A DNA stretch of 64,000 nucleotides from Acarospora socialis (Eukaryota; Ascomycota; Lecanoromycetes; Acarosporales; Acarosporaceae). Location of the stretch: contig JAMYGW020000003.1 of the NCBI GenBank assembly GCA_025617375.2, forward strand, positions 1,736,001 to 1,800,000, given 5' to 3'. Under the pieces are notes generated by a model. The model was not told the DNA's origin, ran no database searches, and saw nothing but the letters and a program-made list of their open reading frames with translations. A program made the position numbers and the translations under genes. Positions 36,301 through 47,531 of this stretch are shown piece by piece (within the stretch, counting starts at the first letter, position 1; every line of letters starts with the position of its first letter).

Positions 36301-37814
36301 GATATGCAATTGTTGCAAATTCAGAAGCAAATTCAAAGATAATTAATTTTGAAGCTCTTTCTCAGCAGCACTAACAATGCAGTCTTAAAATGATGTCATC
36401 ATATTTAATTCTGATGTTGTTCATTCAGATACATGCTTGATAAGTAAATGTTGATATTTTATGAAAATAATTACAGACATTCAGCATGAACATTGCAGTC
36501 TCACAAAAAATCTTTATTCATCTGAACATATTTGATCATATTGATTATGTCTATTTCTAAATAAAAATTACAGCAATACAACACATAATGACTAACAAAT
36601 CAACAGTTTTCTCTGAAATTTTCTCTGCAGATGACTTCTCAGAGAATAAAGTAAGAGATGCTTTCACTGTTGATGATGAAACATCAATTGCTCAGAAACT
36701 ATTGTTTGAATGCATTTCTGATGATGAAGTTGCTGTTGAAGTTAAGTCAGTTAAGACTCAGTCAGTCATAATGTGATCACTGAATGCAGTTCAGACTTTA
36801 ACTAAAATCATTCTCACTGAATCAGAACTAGAAGATAGTTCTGAGATACTTGACAGTGATTGTGCACTTAAGTTAATGAATGTTGAGTTTTATAGTATTT
36901 TGATCACAATATCAATAATATTTAAAATATTCTTCACTTTACTGATAGAATGCTCATTAACTTACTCAGTGTGAAGATGCATAATTCATCTTTAATTAAT
37001 TCACAATATCAACAGTGTCAGAAGCTTTGTTTCTTTCATGTTTGTGATGTACTGAAAGAAAGTGTGTAAAGAAACAATCTCTTTTTCTTATCTCACTTCT
37101 CTCTCTTCAATTTTTAAAGTCTATTATGAATGTTTATTTAAGAAGCACATTCTGAAATGAATGCATTCTGAATTAAAAGATCAACAAGTCAGACAAATTT
37201 GATGCATCTATAAGATTATCAATTGACTGCTTTACTCTATCATAATCTGTTATAAATACTCTGTTTATAGTCACATCATTTAGTTCAGAACAAAAAGACA
37301 GTGTTAATAAATAGATTAGTTAATCTGATCTTTAAACAAATCAAGTATATCTATATTTTGTAACATTAACTTTCTCAAATAACTTGCAGCAGAATTTCTG
37401 ACTCAATTATGACAACTGTTCAAGCTACTTCAAGACAGACTCAAAGTAATTCTGAAAAGATCAAGATCAACAAAACTGCTTAAGCTACAGCAGATCAGCA
37501 TTACAGTCTGTTTATTTCTGAGTCATTGCTTGAATCAGATGAGACTTAAAATCAAGTGAACAAACAAAGACAGCAAACTGCAAGCTAGAAGACTACAGAA
37601 CAACAAGAGAGAATTAATATGCTTTTAATTCAATCAAATTATGACAGTACAACAAAAGATTTCTCTTCAAGCAAATCAAAAGACACATCTACATCACAAG
37701 ACAGAGCAGTTAGCAAAACAATGCAAAAGAAGATAGAAAGAAAAAGATAGCACTCAACAACAAGCAAAAGAAGCTTGCTGTGACTAAAGTGCTTCAATAT
37801 AACTTTACAGCTTA
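33371..37814. other. Mutated DNA with coiled-coil-like fragments
   Basis: The plus strand at 34,382-34,573 and the minus strand at 33,977-34,222 are open but overlap no known domain. The plus-strand stretch at about 34,430-35,150 is Lys/Gln/Glu-rich and coiled-coil-like. The plus-strand frame 36,588-36,776 is acidic. It might be gag-like debris, but I cannot show that. Confidence 0.35.
37810..37814. repeat. Target-site duplication of the Gypsy element (GCTTA/ACTTA)
   Basis: GCTTA precedes the 5' LTR and ACTTA (46,046-46,050) follows the 3' LTR. The single G/A difference fits the transition pressure of the region. Confidence 0.75.
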
Positions 37815-38008
37815 TATAAGCTCACTCTGGTTTGCAGAGAACTAGAGTTCTCTTGTGAGATCTTGCATAGTTAGTATGCTTAGTAAGTCAGTTCTTGCAA
37901 AGAGATAAAAGTGCACACTTTTTCTTTTGCAAAGACTAACAACAATTCTATCTATGCATTTCAACTCTTAAAGTTCATTATCACATAACTGTCAAAATCA
38001 GTCTCACA
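37815..38008 (+). repeat. Gypsy 5' LTR
   Basis: 194 bp, paired with 45,852-46,045. The 3' copy begins TGTAA and this one TATAA. Confidence 0.85.
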
Positions 38009-38093
38009 GTATTATCACTTCAATTTATCATAAAGTAGTTACTCAGCAATGACTTCAAGATCAAAACAACTCTTATGAAGAGCAGAAAGAATC

Positions 38094-41000
38094 ATGCAAG
38101 TGAAAGAAGTGAAATCAAAGAACTTTGTAATGCAAGAAAAATCTGAGCATTTGAAGAAGTCTGAAGTTTTTGTGAATGATTTCACTGAAGATATTCATAA
38201 ATTGATTACTGACAAATTTGAAAGTGATGAGAACTTTATACTGCAAGTATTGAATGATGAAGAAGAAGAAAAAAATGAACTTAAAGTTCACAAGATGCAA
38301 ATTATATTCTGTAAGATCAACAAGCAAGTTTACAAATCTAAAGAAGTCATTCACAAGATTAGATACACTTTGCAGAAGAACAAAGAATTTTTTTACAAAA
38401 TAATAAATACTTTCACAGAGACACTGAAATTCAAAGAGTTCTCAGAAAATGCTGCAATTTACAAATTAAAGTTAAGAATTCAGCTCACAGAGCAAAAACA
38501 TATAAATCTGCAACTCTGTGCACAAATTAAACATGATTACTCTGAATCTGCAGATCTAGAGATAAATTGTGAAACTAAATAAATTTAATTTATAAAGATA
38601 CTCTTGAATGCAGATCTCTATAAAAGCAGTATTTATAGTTATTACTGTGATTTCTGTCATCAGATAAATATCAATAAAAAAAGCATGTCAAAGAAGATTC
38701 AGTATTCAGAGATGATCTGTTATCTATATTATTTTGTTATGAATTAATGAAAGACATACTGTGAAGAGAAAGAGCTCACAAAAGAATGAAAACTCTTAAA
38801 GAAATTTTTGAAGAACTTGTTAAAAGATAAAACAAATTGAACTCATAATATCTGAATGAAGTGATTGTGAATAAGTAAAAGAGATGAGAAGTTGAATGAG
38901 AAATATCTTTGTCATTATAATGAACTTCAATTTCAGATAGAAAGCAAAGTAAACAAGATGAACAAAATTTAAGTCATGCTCTTCTATTGTGATCTGAATA
39001 AACTTATGCACAAGAAAATTTATGAACAATCAGAGTTGTTTAATATCAAAGAGAATATAATAGTTTTCACAAAGAAATTATGACTCAATCTATTCTTTTG
39101 TGAGCAAAAAAGAGCATCACTCTATCAAAAGAAGTTTAAGTCTTTTCAAAAGACTAACAATAAGTCTGCAACAAAACTCAAGAAAAAAGTTTCTCAGAAT
39201 GATAGAAATCAATCTATTAAGTGCTTCAATTGTAACAAGATTGATCATCTCACAAAAAATTACTGAAGTGTCAAGAAGAATAAGACTTTCATAAATGCTG
39301 CAAACAAAGAAAGCTTATGAAACTTTTACAGAGCATATGAATTCTCAAAGAAGAATAATATCACTGAAAAGACAAAGAAAAAGTCTGTGAAGACAGAGTC
39401 TTTCAAGAAAGAAACTGTACATAAGACATATGAATTTTCTCAGTTGAATTTTCTCAAGAAGAAAACTCTATAAATTATGATATATCTTGTGAAGCAGAAA
39501 CTACAGACAATGATAAACAGCAAAAATAATATCAATTTTCTGCATCTGAACATAGTTATAATTCTAAATTTAGTATTTCTGTTTTCTGCAAAAGATGCTG
39601 TTGATATTAATTAATAATTGATGATCATATATAATGTGTATCATGAACAGATTTTCATTCACAATGACAATGAAAAAACTCACAAGCATCACAAATCTCT
39701 TACAACTACAGAAATAAAATCTAATATAATACTTGAAGTGATCTGACTGACTCAAAGAGATTCAGTAATAAGTTACTTTCAATGAATTTTCACTTAAAGA
39801 AAAAATATAAAAGACTTCACAAAATCAGAGAATAGAAATGAATTAGATCTCAAAGTTCTCAGAAAGAAGTTAAAGTTTGAAGATTTAAATTAAATATATT
39901 AAGTCTGCATAAAGTACACAAAAAATCAGAGTGATATAACTTAAGTGAAAATTTCAGAGCTGTATTGCAATCTCACAAAGATATTTTTAAAAAGCAAAAC
40001 TAATAACTTGTTCTCACACTGCAAACAGAATCACATCATTGACTTAATTAATGAACAGACTTCACTCTTTAATTCTATTTATAATCTCTCAGAAAAGAAG
40101 CTCACAAAGTTTTGAAGATATTTGAATGAAAATTTAAAAAATAATTTCATTTAATTTTCACAATCTTCTGCAGAAACATCAGTGCTATTTGTATTTAAGT
40201 TTGACAGTAAACTGTGACTATGTGTTGATTACTGTGAACTCAATACAGTTACTGTGAAGAATCATTATTTCTTATTCTTAATTGAGAAAATCATGAATTA
40301 AGTAAATGAGATTAAGATCTTCACAAAGATTGATATAAAGAATGTTTACTACTGAATTTACATTCACAAAAATGATGAATGAAAGACAGTCTTTTGCACT
40401 CAGTACAGACTGTATAAGTACATAATGATGCTCTTTGAATTAATCAATGCATCAATAATCTTTCAGTTATACATTCATGAGATACTTCACAAGTATCTAA
40501 ACATCTTCATGATAATATTTCTGAACAATATTCTGATTTATTTCAAAAATAATAATAAACATAAACAATATGTTCACATCATTCTAGAAGTGCTTTTAGA
40601 AGTAAAACTGTATGCAAAGTTCAGCAAGTGTCAGTTCTCTGTAAAAAAAATATTTTTTGTGAGATTTATTATTACAGACAAAGAAGTGAAGATGAAAAAA
40701 GATTGCATCATCACAGTTCTCAACTGATCAGAGTCAGAAAGTATTTTTAAAATTCAAAGCTTTATAGATTTCATGAACTTCTATAAAAGATTTATAAATA
40801 AATTTTTTTGTATTACTGCAGAACTTACAAGCATGCTGAAAGACAGTGAAGACATTTTGAAGAAAAAACTAATCTTGTAAATATCAGAATTTCTGATCTC
40901 AGAGACTGCATATTTTTTTTACAAACTAATTAAGATTTTTACAACAGCATCTTTTCTGAGACACTTTGACTCAGAAAAAAAAATTCAAGTAAAAAAAAAT

Positions 41001-43560
41001 ATCTCAGAATTTGTTATATCTGACATTTTAATGTAAAGACATGATGACTGAAAATCAATCATATACTACTTATGAAAGATGATATCTGCAGAGAGAAACT
41101 ATAAAACTAATGATAAAAAGCTGCTTACTATAGTTGAGAGTGTTCATCACTGATGACATTATCTTGAAGAGACAAAACATACAGTTAAGATTCTTATAAA
41201 TCATGACAATCTGCATTAAATAATGAAATTATTTCATAAGTTGTTGCAAAGACATGTAAAATGAACTCTGCAACTATCAGCATACAATTTCTGTATGATG
41301 TACTGCAAAAAAATTATGAATTTTGTGAACAAATCATTTTGAAGAATCAATTATTGATGAGAGATCAAAGCAGAAAATACTATCATAAAACATCACTCAA
41401 CATTAAAAAAAATTCTGTTCTCAATAACAATGACTGCTGTAAAGAATAAACAGAATGTAAGTGTAAGCTGTGAAGTACACATTTAAACTTATATGTAAAT
41501 TAAACAGCTACTAAGTGCAGACTGCACAGATCAAAAGAATAAAAATTATAAACAGTAAGTTTGCAAAGCTGCTGCAGAGAAAATCACATATGAAAATATG
41601 AACAAAACTCTTTTAAAGAATCTATCAGAATATTTTTGAATAAATTCTTTCACAAACAAGATAACTCAAAATCTGAAGACTGCTGAAACATTGAGAAAAG
41701 AGAATCAGTACTTTAACTGAATGCAGATGAGAGATCTTCTCTATGTTAATGATGTGATGTATATTCTGTATGTGAAAGCTTTGCATAATAAAATATTGTG
41801 AAAACATCACAATGACTTTTTTACAGAATATCTAATTACAAACTGAACTTATACACAAATTTATGAGAAATACTGATGATCAGAGATGAGAAAACAGATT
41901 GAAAACTATTATTTATTCTGTTTCATATGTCTAGAAATATGAATAATTTGTGAAAAGTTCACAGAACAGTTACAGCTCTTAAAATACTCTATATGATTCT
42001 GAAACATAATTACAATGAACTTCATTACAGATTTGTCAAAGAGCAAAGTTTATAAAGATATTTATGATGCAGTTCTGAATGTGATTGACAAATTCTTGAA
42101 GATGTATCACTATATTTCATGTTGAAAGAACATGACTGCAGAAGATCTTGCAAAAATCTTTATATGAAAAATAGTCTGTTTGCACAGAGTTCTGACAGTC
42201 ATAGTGTCAGATTAAGAATCACTGTTTATCTTGTGATTCTGAATCAATGTGATGTATATTTTAAAGATTAAGTAATAACTAAGCACTGTCTTTTATTCAC
42301 AAACTGATGAGCAGACAGAACATCAAAATAATATTTTTGAACAATATCTGCAGAGTTATGTTAACTATGAATAAAATGACTGAGCATTCTTACTGCTCTT
42401 AGTGAAGTTCATATATAACATAAGTAAGCATTTTGTGATTCAAAAAACATCTTTTGAGATGATCTACAAATATCATTTAAAATTTAATCTATTAACAATG
42501 AACAAAATAATTAAATATACTGCAAAGCAAGAAAGCTTCACAGAAGTCAAAAATCTAACAAACTGACTTTACATAAGTCACAAAGAAATTTAAAGATTTC
42601 TCATAAGAGCTCAAGAGTATCAGAAGAAGTACTACAATAAAAAATGAAGAAACATCATGTTTGTGCTGAGACAGAAAGTTTGACTATGTATTAAGAACAT
42701 ATTCATAGAGATATTCTTGCAGAAGCTAAACTAACTATGCTATGAGCTCTATAGAATTTTTAAATGAGTAAAAAAATTAAGTTTATAAGTTAAAGCTGCT
42801 GAAGACTCTAAATATTCATAATGTCTTTTATGTCAACTTACTTTGAGCTTATAAATCTCACAAAAACAATAAATTCTCAGAATCTGAATCTTTATGTTTA
42901 ACAATTGATCTGAATGTACATGAGTATGAGAGCATTGACAATTTGGAAGAGCAGGAAAAATAGGAAAACATGGCTAAAAACAGTATACATGAGCTAAAAA
43001 TGAGATCATGAGAGAAATATATGATGTAATTTTGATTTTTAAATACAGTCATAAAATATAATGAAAAAACTAATTTATTTGAAAATTACAGACTAGTAAC
43101 ATTAAAACTCAGCTAGTGGTAAATCTCTGAAGTTTGGTACTCAGTTTTCAACAAGTAAAATTACAAGATTTATCACTAGCTGAGTTTTAATGTTACTAGT
43201 CTGTAATTTTCAAATAAATTAGTTTTTTCATTATATTTTATGACTGTATTTAAAAATCAAAATTACATCATATATTTCTCTCATGATCTCATTTTTAGCT
43301 CATGTATACTGTTTTTAGTCATGTTTTCCCATTTTTCCTGCTCTCCCAAATTGCTGATGAATCTTCACTATTTTGAACTTATAAGTTTAAACAATTTTCA
43401 ATGAACAGTCAATACTGCAATATCAAATTGCATAAAAAAAGTACACAGATTCTATCTGAAAATCTGAAGTTAATGTGAAGAATGTTCAAAGACTAATTAA
43501 TAAGTTTCACAAAAAAAATCTCAACAAGCTCAAATCAACAATCACAAAGTTCACAGAAAC
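38094..43560 (+). pseudogene. Gypsy gag-pol fossil with a split chromodomain
   Basis: Gag lies at about 38,094-39,300, its first 162 codons open, with a CCHC zinc knuckle (CFNCNKIDHLTKNY) near 39,225. I could not identify the protease with confidence. Reverse transcriptase is at about 40,180-40,730 (LRLCVDY near 40,212; FLNNILIYF at about 40,520, the YxDD-box region). Connection and RNase H lie at about 40,735-41,250. Integrase spans about 41,690-42,600. The chromodomain is at about 42,850-42,938 and 43,354-43,560, on either side of the palindromic insertion. The chromodomain and gene order place it among chromoviruses. It is heavily broken. Confidence 0.85.
42939..43353. mobile_element. 415-bp near-perfect palindromic (foldback/MITE-like) element
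   Basis: A left arm 42,939-43,126 (188 bp) is the reverse complement of the right arm 43,166-43,353 (188 bp) around a 39-bp loop. Ends read CAATTTGG..CCAAATTG. By eye the arms differ at only four sites, all G versus A. It keeps GG and CC, unlike its surroundings, and encodes nothing. It sits within the chromodomain coding remnant of the Gypsy element, so it arrived later. No clear target duplication was found, so the superfamily is undetermined. Confidence 0.9.
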
Positions 43561-45158
43561 TAAAGTCTGACTTGATTTCATCTTATATCTGCATGCAAGA
43601 TTACTTGTTATTTTCACTGCATAGAAGTGCAGACTCTTGCAAGTATTCTTTACTCAGAACAGTTTAAACAATGTGTCAATAAGATTTTCAAGAAATCAGA
43701 ATACTGATCAAAAGAACTCAGCAGAGTTTAATAAGATAGATCTGTAATGAGAATTTAACAAAATTGTCAAAGATAACTGAGCTCAGTAAAGCTTGAACTG
43801 AAGTTCTGTGAAGATGCAGAAAAAATTGTAAATAATAATATTAAAATATCAGTATTCATAACAATATCAGAGATGAGAATCATTTATAGAAGTCAAAAGA
43901 AAAAGTAAATACATAATGAGTCAAAAAGCAGAAAGAAAATCTATTTTCTTTAATTAAAGAGAGTGTGAACAACATATTTTCTTCAGTTGCAAAGAAAGAA
44001 GAAAATACTATCAATCAATATCATAATCATATCTGTATAAAGAGAACTTACAGAAAAGAAAAAAAAAGTTGATCATCATAATAATGAGAAATATCTGTTC
44101 TGTTCTTTCAATCATGATTTGTTGAACTTTCTTCATATACATGAGTATTTGTGAAGTTCTCTCACTCTCACAAAGTTTCAAAAACTTATTCACATAACTC
44201 AAAATAATTCACACAGTCACACACAGAAGCAGCAATGCATCAGAAGACAATACAGAAGATAGTGATGATGATGAAAATAATAATGATAATAATAATGATG
44301 ATGACATCACAGCATTCAAAACAACAATTACAACAGCTATAAGTCATTAATCTTAGACACAACAGATCAGAAAAAGTCACATATCAACTTGATTTTCACT
44401 CAAATCATCAAAAAATCTGCATGTTCACTCAGAGACTCACAAGCATTCTGCACACTTGTTAACTTCTGTAGTATAATATTTGCAGAAGTAAACAATGATT
44501 TTTGAGTTACTTCAAGCTTCAGTGTACAGCAAACACATTAATATCTAAATATTTCTTCATTTCATCATCAAAATGAACTGCTAATACACTTTGCAGCAAT
44601 TTAGAAGCTCAATAGTTCACAATACTTCACAATATTGTCAAAACAGCAAAGTCAGAAACTCTGTCTCTCAAGTAGTCAAATTTTGTTGAAGAAAATGATT
44701 ATTGATGACAACAAAGACTGAAAAACACATTAAATCAACAATAAACTCATCATAAACTTCAAAACAATGACTCAGAGAAGAAGCAGTCATCATTTAGTTA
44801 TTTATGAAATACTCATGTGTTAATCAACAATTCACTATACATGCTCAGAATGAACATCTGACACACTGTAAGATGAATGATGTCATTTCACAACTATTCA
44901 CTGACTATATTTAGCTTGATTTTGTGTGTGCAAATGATGTAATGTGAAAAAAAGATTGAGAAAATATGCATTTTGTATGTGAAAAAATTGAAATCACTCA
45001 CTTTTGATACATTTTTGCATTCTGCTCAGAGATTCTTACTTGATTGTGAGTGAAAAGATTTGATGAAAATTTCATCACAATTATAATGATAAAGTTACTT
45101 GACTGTGAACAGAAAGTCTTGACATTTCATTACAATTAAATTACTCACTTATTCAACA
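43561..45158. other. 3' interior of the Gypsy element, unrecognised
   Basis: No domain is recognisable. A GAT/AAT microsatellite lies at about 44,262-44,306. The minus-strand frame 44,011-44,202 has no support. The stretch may be unusual 3' untranslated sequence or another decayed insertion. Confidence 0.4.
44262..44306. repeat. GAT/AAT microsatellite
   Basis: A run of imperfect TGATGATGAAAATAATAATGATAATAA-type trinucleotides, about 45 bp. Confidence 0.7.
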
Positions 45159-45470
45159 CAGTCAGATAAGCTCACAAGACATTAAAGATATTCATGACAA
45201 TCAGATAAGTTTGCAAGACATTAAAGATGTTCATAACAGCTAAATAAGTTTGTGAAATATCAGAGATGTTTGTAACAGTCAGATAAGTTTGTAAGATGTT
45301 AAAGACATTTGTAATAATTAAGTAAGTTTGTAAGATATCAGAGATATTTACAACAACTAAGTAAGTTTGTGAAATGTCAGAAACATTTGCAACAGTTAGA
45401 TAAGCTTGTAAGATGTTAGAAATGTTCATAACAGTCAGATAAGCTCATGAGACATCAAAAATGATTATAA
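45159..45470. repeat. 39-bp tandem array, eight units
   Basis: Eight consecutive 39-bp units, each beginning CAGTCAGATAAG-like and containing AAGTTTGTAAGA and ATTAAAGA-type blocks, fill exactly 312 bp. Differences are almost all transitions. The period is 13 codons, so the minus strand reads as an open 13-residue repeat (45,172-45,429). That is a by-product of the period and not evidence of a gene. Confidence 0.9.
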
Positions 45471-45603
45471 AATATTGAAGTAAGTTCACAGAGTATTGAG
45501 AAAGATCTGCAAGTCATTGTAAATAATTGTAAAATATTAAGAGCTGCTCACAAAAGATCAAAAAAGATCTGTGAAACATAGTGTTCACAAAATACTGAAG
45601 AAT

Positions 45604-45687
45604 GTTCATGAAGTATTGAGACAAGCTTGTAAAGCATTGACACAAGTTCACAAAACATTGAGACTAAATCACAGAGCATTGATTAAA
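45604..45687. repeat. 21-bp tandem array, four units
   Basis: Four units of GTTCATGAAGTATTGAGACAA type, each 21 bp, with mostly transition differences. They lie 134 bp after the 39-bp array and inside the same Gypsy 3' region. Confidence 0.8.
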
Positions 45688-45851
45688 CTAAAATGAGCTG
45701 AAAAACTGTCTCAGTACTTCTTTTTTCTACAGAATTTTGAATATTGAAGAAGTCTTACTCACTGTTTTTCTTCTCACTGAGAAGTTTTTTCAACAGAGAG
45801 TCAGCTGAAGATAAGTGTCATAAGAATGCAGCACATAAGAAGAAAAATAAC

Positions 45852-46045
45852 TGTAAACTCACTCTGATTTGTGAAGAGCTAGAATTTTCTTGTGAGATCT
45901 TGTGTAATTAGTATGCTTAGTAAGTCAGTTCTTGCAAAGAAATAAAAGTGCACACTTTTTCTTTTGCAAAGACTAGCAACAATTCTATCTATGCATTTCA
46001 ACTCTTAAAGTTCATTATCATGTAACTGTCAAGATCAGTCTCACA
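45852..46045 (+). repeat. Gypsy 3' LTR
   Basis: 194 bp, begins TGTAA and ends TCACA, followed by ACTTA (46,046-46,050), the counterpart of the left GCTTA. Confidence 0.85.
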
Positions 46046-46154
46046 ACTTACTTCAAAATACTTAAAGTGAAGTCAGAGTCTTCAAAGAAGAATAAAGACA
46101 AGATTTATGTGAGATTGTGAGTACTGACAAATCTCAAAAATAACACATTCAAAG

Positions 46155-47531
46155 ATGTCAGCAATGCACACAAAAGTAAGTGAGCTGCATTTTTGCAGCA
46201 ACATCTACTTACAAAGTTATGTTGCAGAAATCATAAAGATGAGCAAGCAACTCAGTCTGAATGCTCACAATATTAAGATTGACAAGATGAAAGTTAATTT
46301 TGAGAAAATGAATGAAGAATCAACAAATCTTAAAAGCACTCTTATTTAAGCAGATTTTCTTCAGAATGTTTACAATGAAGCTGAATTATATTTGATGAGT
46401 TTCATGAAAGATCTCAATGAAACTGAAACTAAAGAGCAGTTAAAAAAGTTAAATAATAGTATTGAGCAATGAAACAGAAAGCACATGATGAGAATTCTCA
46501 AAACTGACAGAGTAAAGACTCTTATCAATGTTTCAACATTTCTTGAGAATTTTCAGAAATCAAAATCACTTATGAAGAAACTGAAAATAGATTTTACAGA
46601 CACTTCAGCAAAACAAAAATTTAACAAAATCAATAAATCTTTGAAAGAACTCAATCAGAAACATGAATATTCTGAGAGATAAATTTTAACTGAGCTCAAA
46701 CAGAAAAAAAAATCTGCAATCAAAGCTGCAAAAAAGATGCAACTCAGTCTGATCAGAAAAGAAGAGTGAATTCTAGAATGCTGAAAGTTTTGAAAAGACA
46801 ATTAATTTTATATAGAAATGAAAGTCAATGATCTTTCATACTGCAAAATTCAGACTGCAAATGAAATTGAAGATCAAGTCAGCAAGACTTACTTAAATGA
46901 GTTTGACAAAAAGATAATGATTGATAAGAATACTCAAAAATACTGTAAGAAGAATGAAAAGAACAGTTATAAAGAAATCATTTATGTTGTCTGCAAATCA
47001 TCTCTTATCAGAACAATAAACAAGAACAAGAATTACAAGCATCATTGTTCACTAATCAACATCATTACTCTCATTGATGCTGAGAAGACCTGAATAACTT
47101 ATTCTGACTTGACAACTATGTGTGAAAAGATAGATGTGTTGACTGGTATTGAAGAATATTATGATGACTGTGAGTTAAAATACTCTTGAAACATGTCATC
47201 TAAAAAAATTTTAAAGATTGTTGAAAAAAAGAAGAATAATGATTCAGAAGACTCTGACTTTATTAGTGAAACTATTATTAGCAAAGCTTTCATTAGTTTT
47301 AGCTGAACTTCAATCAATGAAAATACAGTAAAGAAAGACTCAGCTATTCAAAACTTAAGAAATAATAATATGCAGAGTCAACTCAACAAACTGAAAGAGC
47401 AAAATGTCAAGTTGAATAAACAGATAACTGAGATAATAAAGATAATAAAGAAACTCAAAACTGTGCAGAAGTTCTTTTAAGAGAATAATGATAAGTCATT
47501 TTGAAAAGATTACTTTCATTCATTTCTCTCT
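46155..47531 (+). pseudogene. Relic of an unknown Lys/Asn-rich coiled-coil protein
   Basis: One plus-strand frame runs about 459 codons, with open segments at 46,155-46,349, 46,485-46,682 and 46,818-47,093. Between them lie TGA/TAA interruptions of the mutation-pressure type. Composition is Lys, Asn, Glu and Leu with heptad-like stretches near 46,560-46,680 and 47,375-47,460, so coiled coils are likely. The middle has several Cys/His but no clear finger. It begins 105 bp after the Gypsy target site and does not belong to that element. I do not recognise it. Confidence 0.4.

Larger units (their letters stand above)
37815..46045 (+). mobile_element. Ty3/Gypsy chromodomain LTR retrotransposon fossil
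   Basis: Two 194-bp LTRs (37,815-38,008 and 45,852-46,045), ending TCACA, bound an 8.2-kb element with a near-perfect 5-bp duplication. Interior parts are in Gypsy order: gag, RT, RNase H, integrase, chromodomain. A 415-bp palindromic element interrupts the chromodomain. About 2.2 kb with tandem arrays lies between the chromodomain and the 3' LTR, making it longer than a typical element. LTRs differ at about 17 sites, all transitions. It is broken dozens of times. Confidence 0.9.

Noticed and set aside
42939-43353. Target duplication TGA around the palindrome
   Set aside because: TGA occurs near both ends but not flush with matching termini; the alignment is arbitrary and not convincing.
45172-45429. 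Minus-strand open frame encoding a 13-residue repeat protein
   Set aside because: The frame is open only because the 39-bp period is a multiple of three and the units lack stops on that strand. No promoter, start context or homologue is evident.
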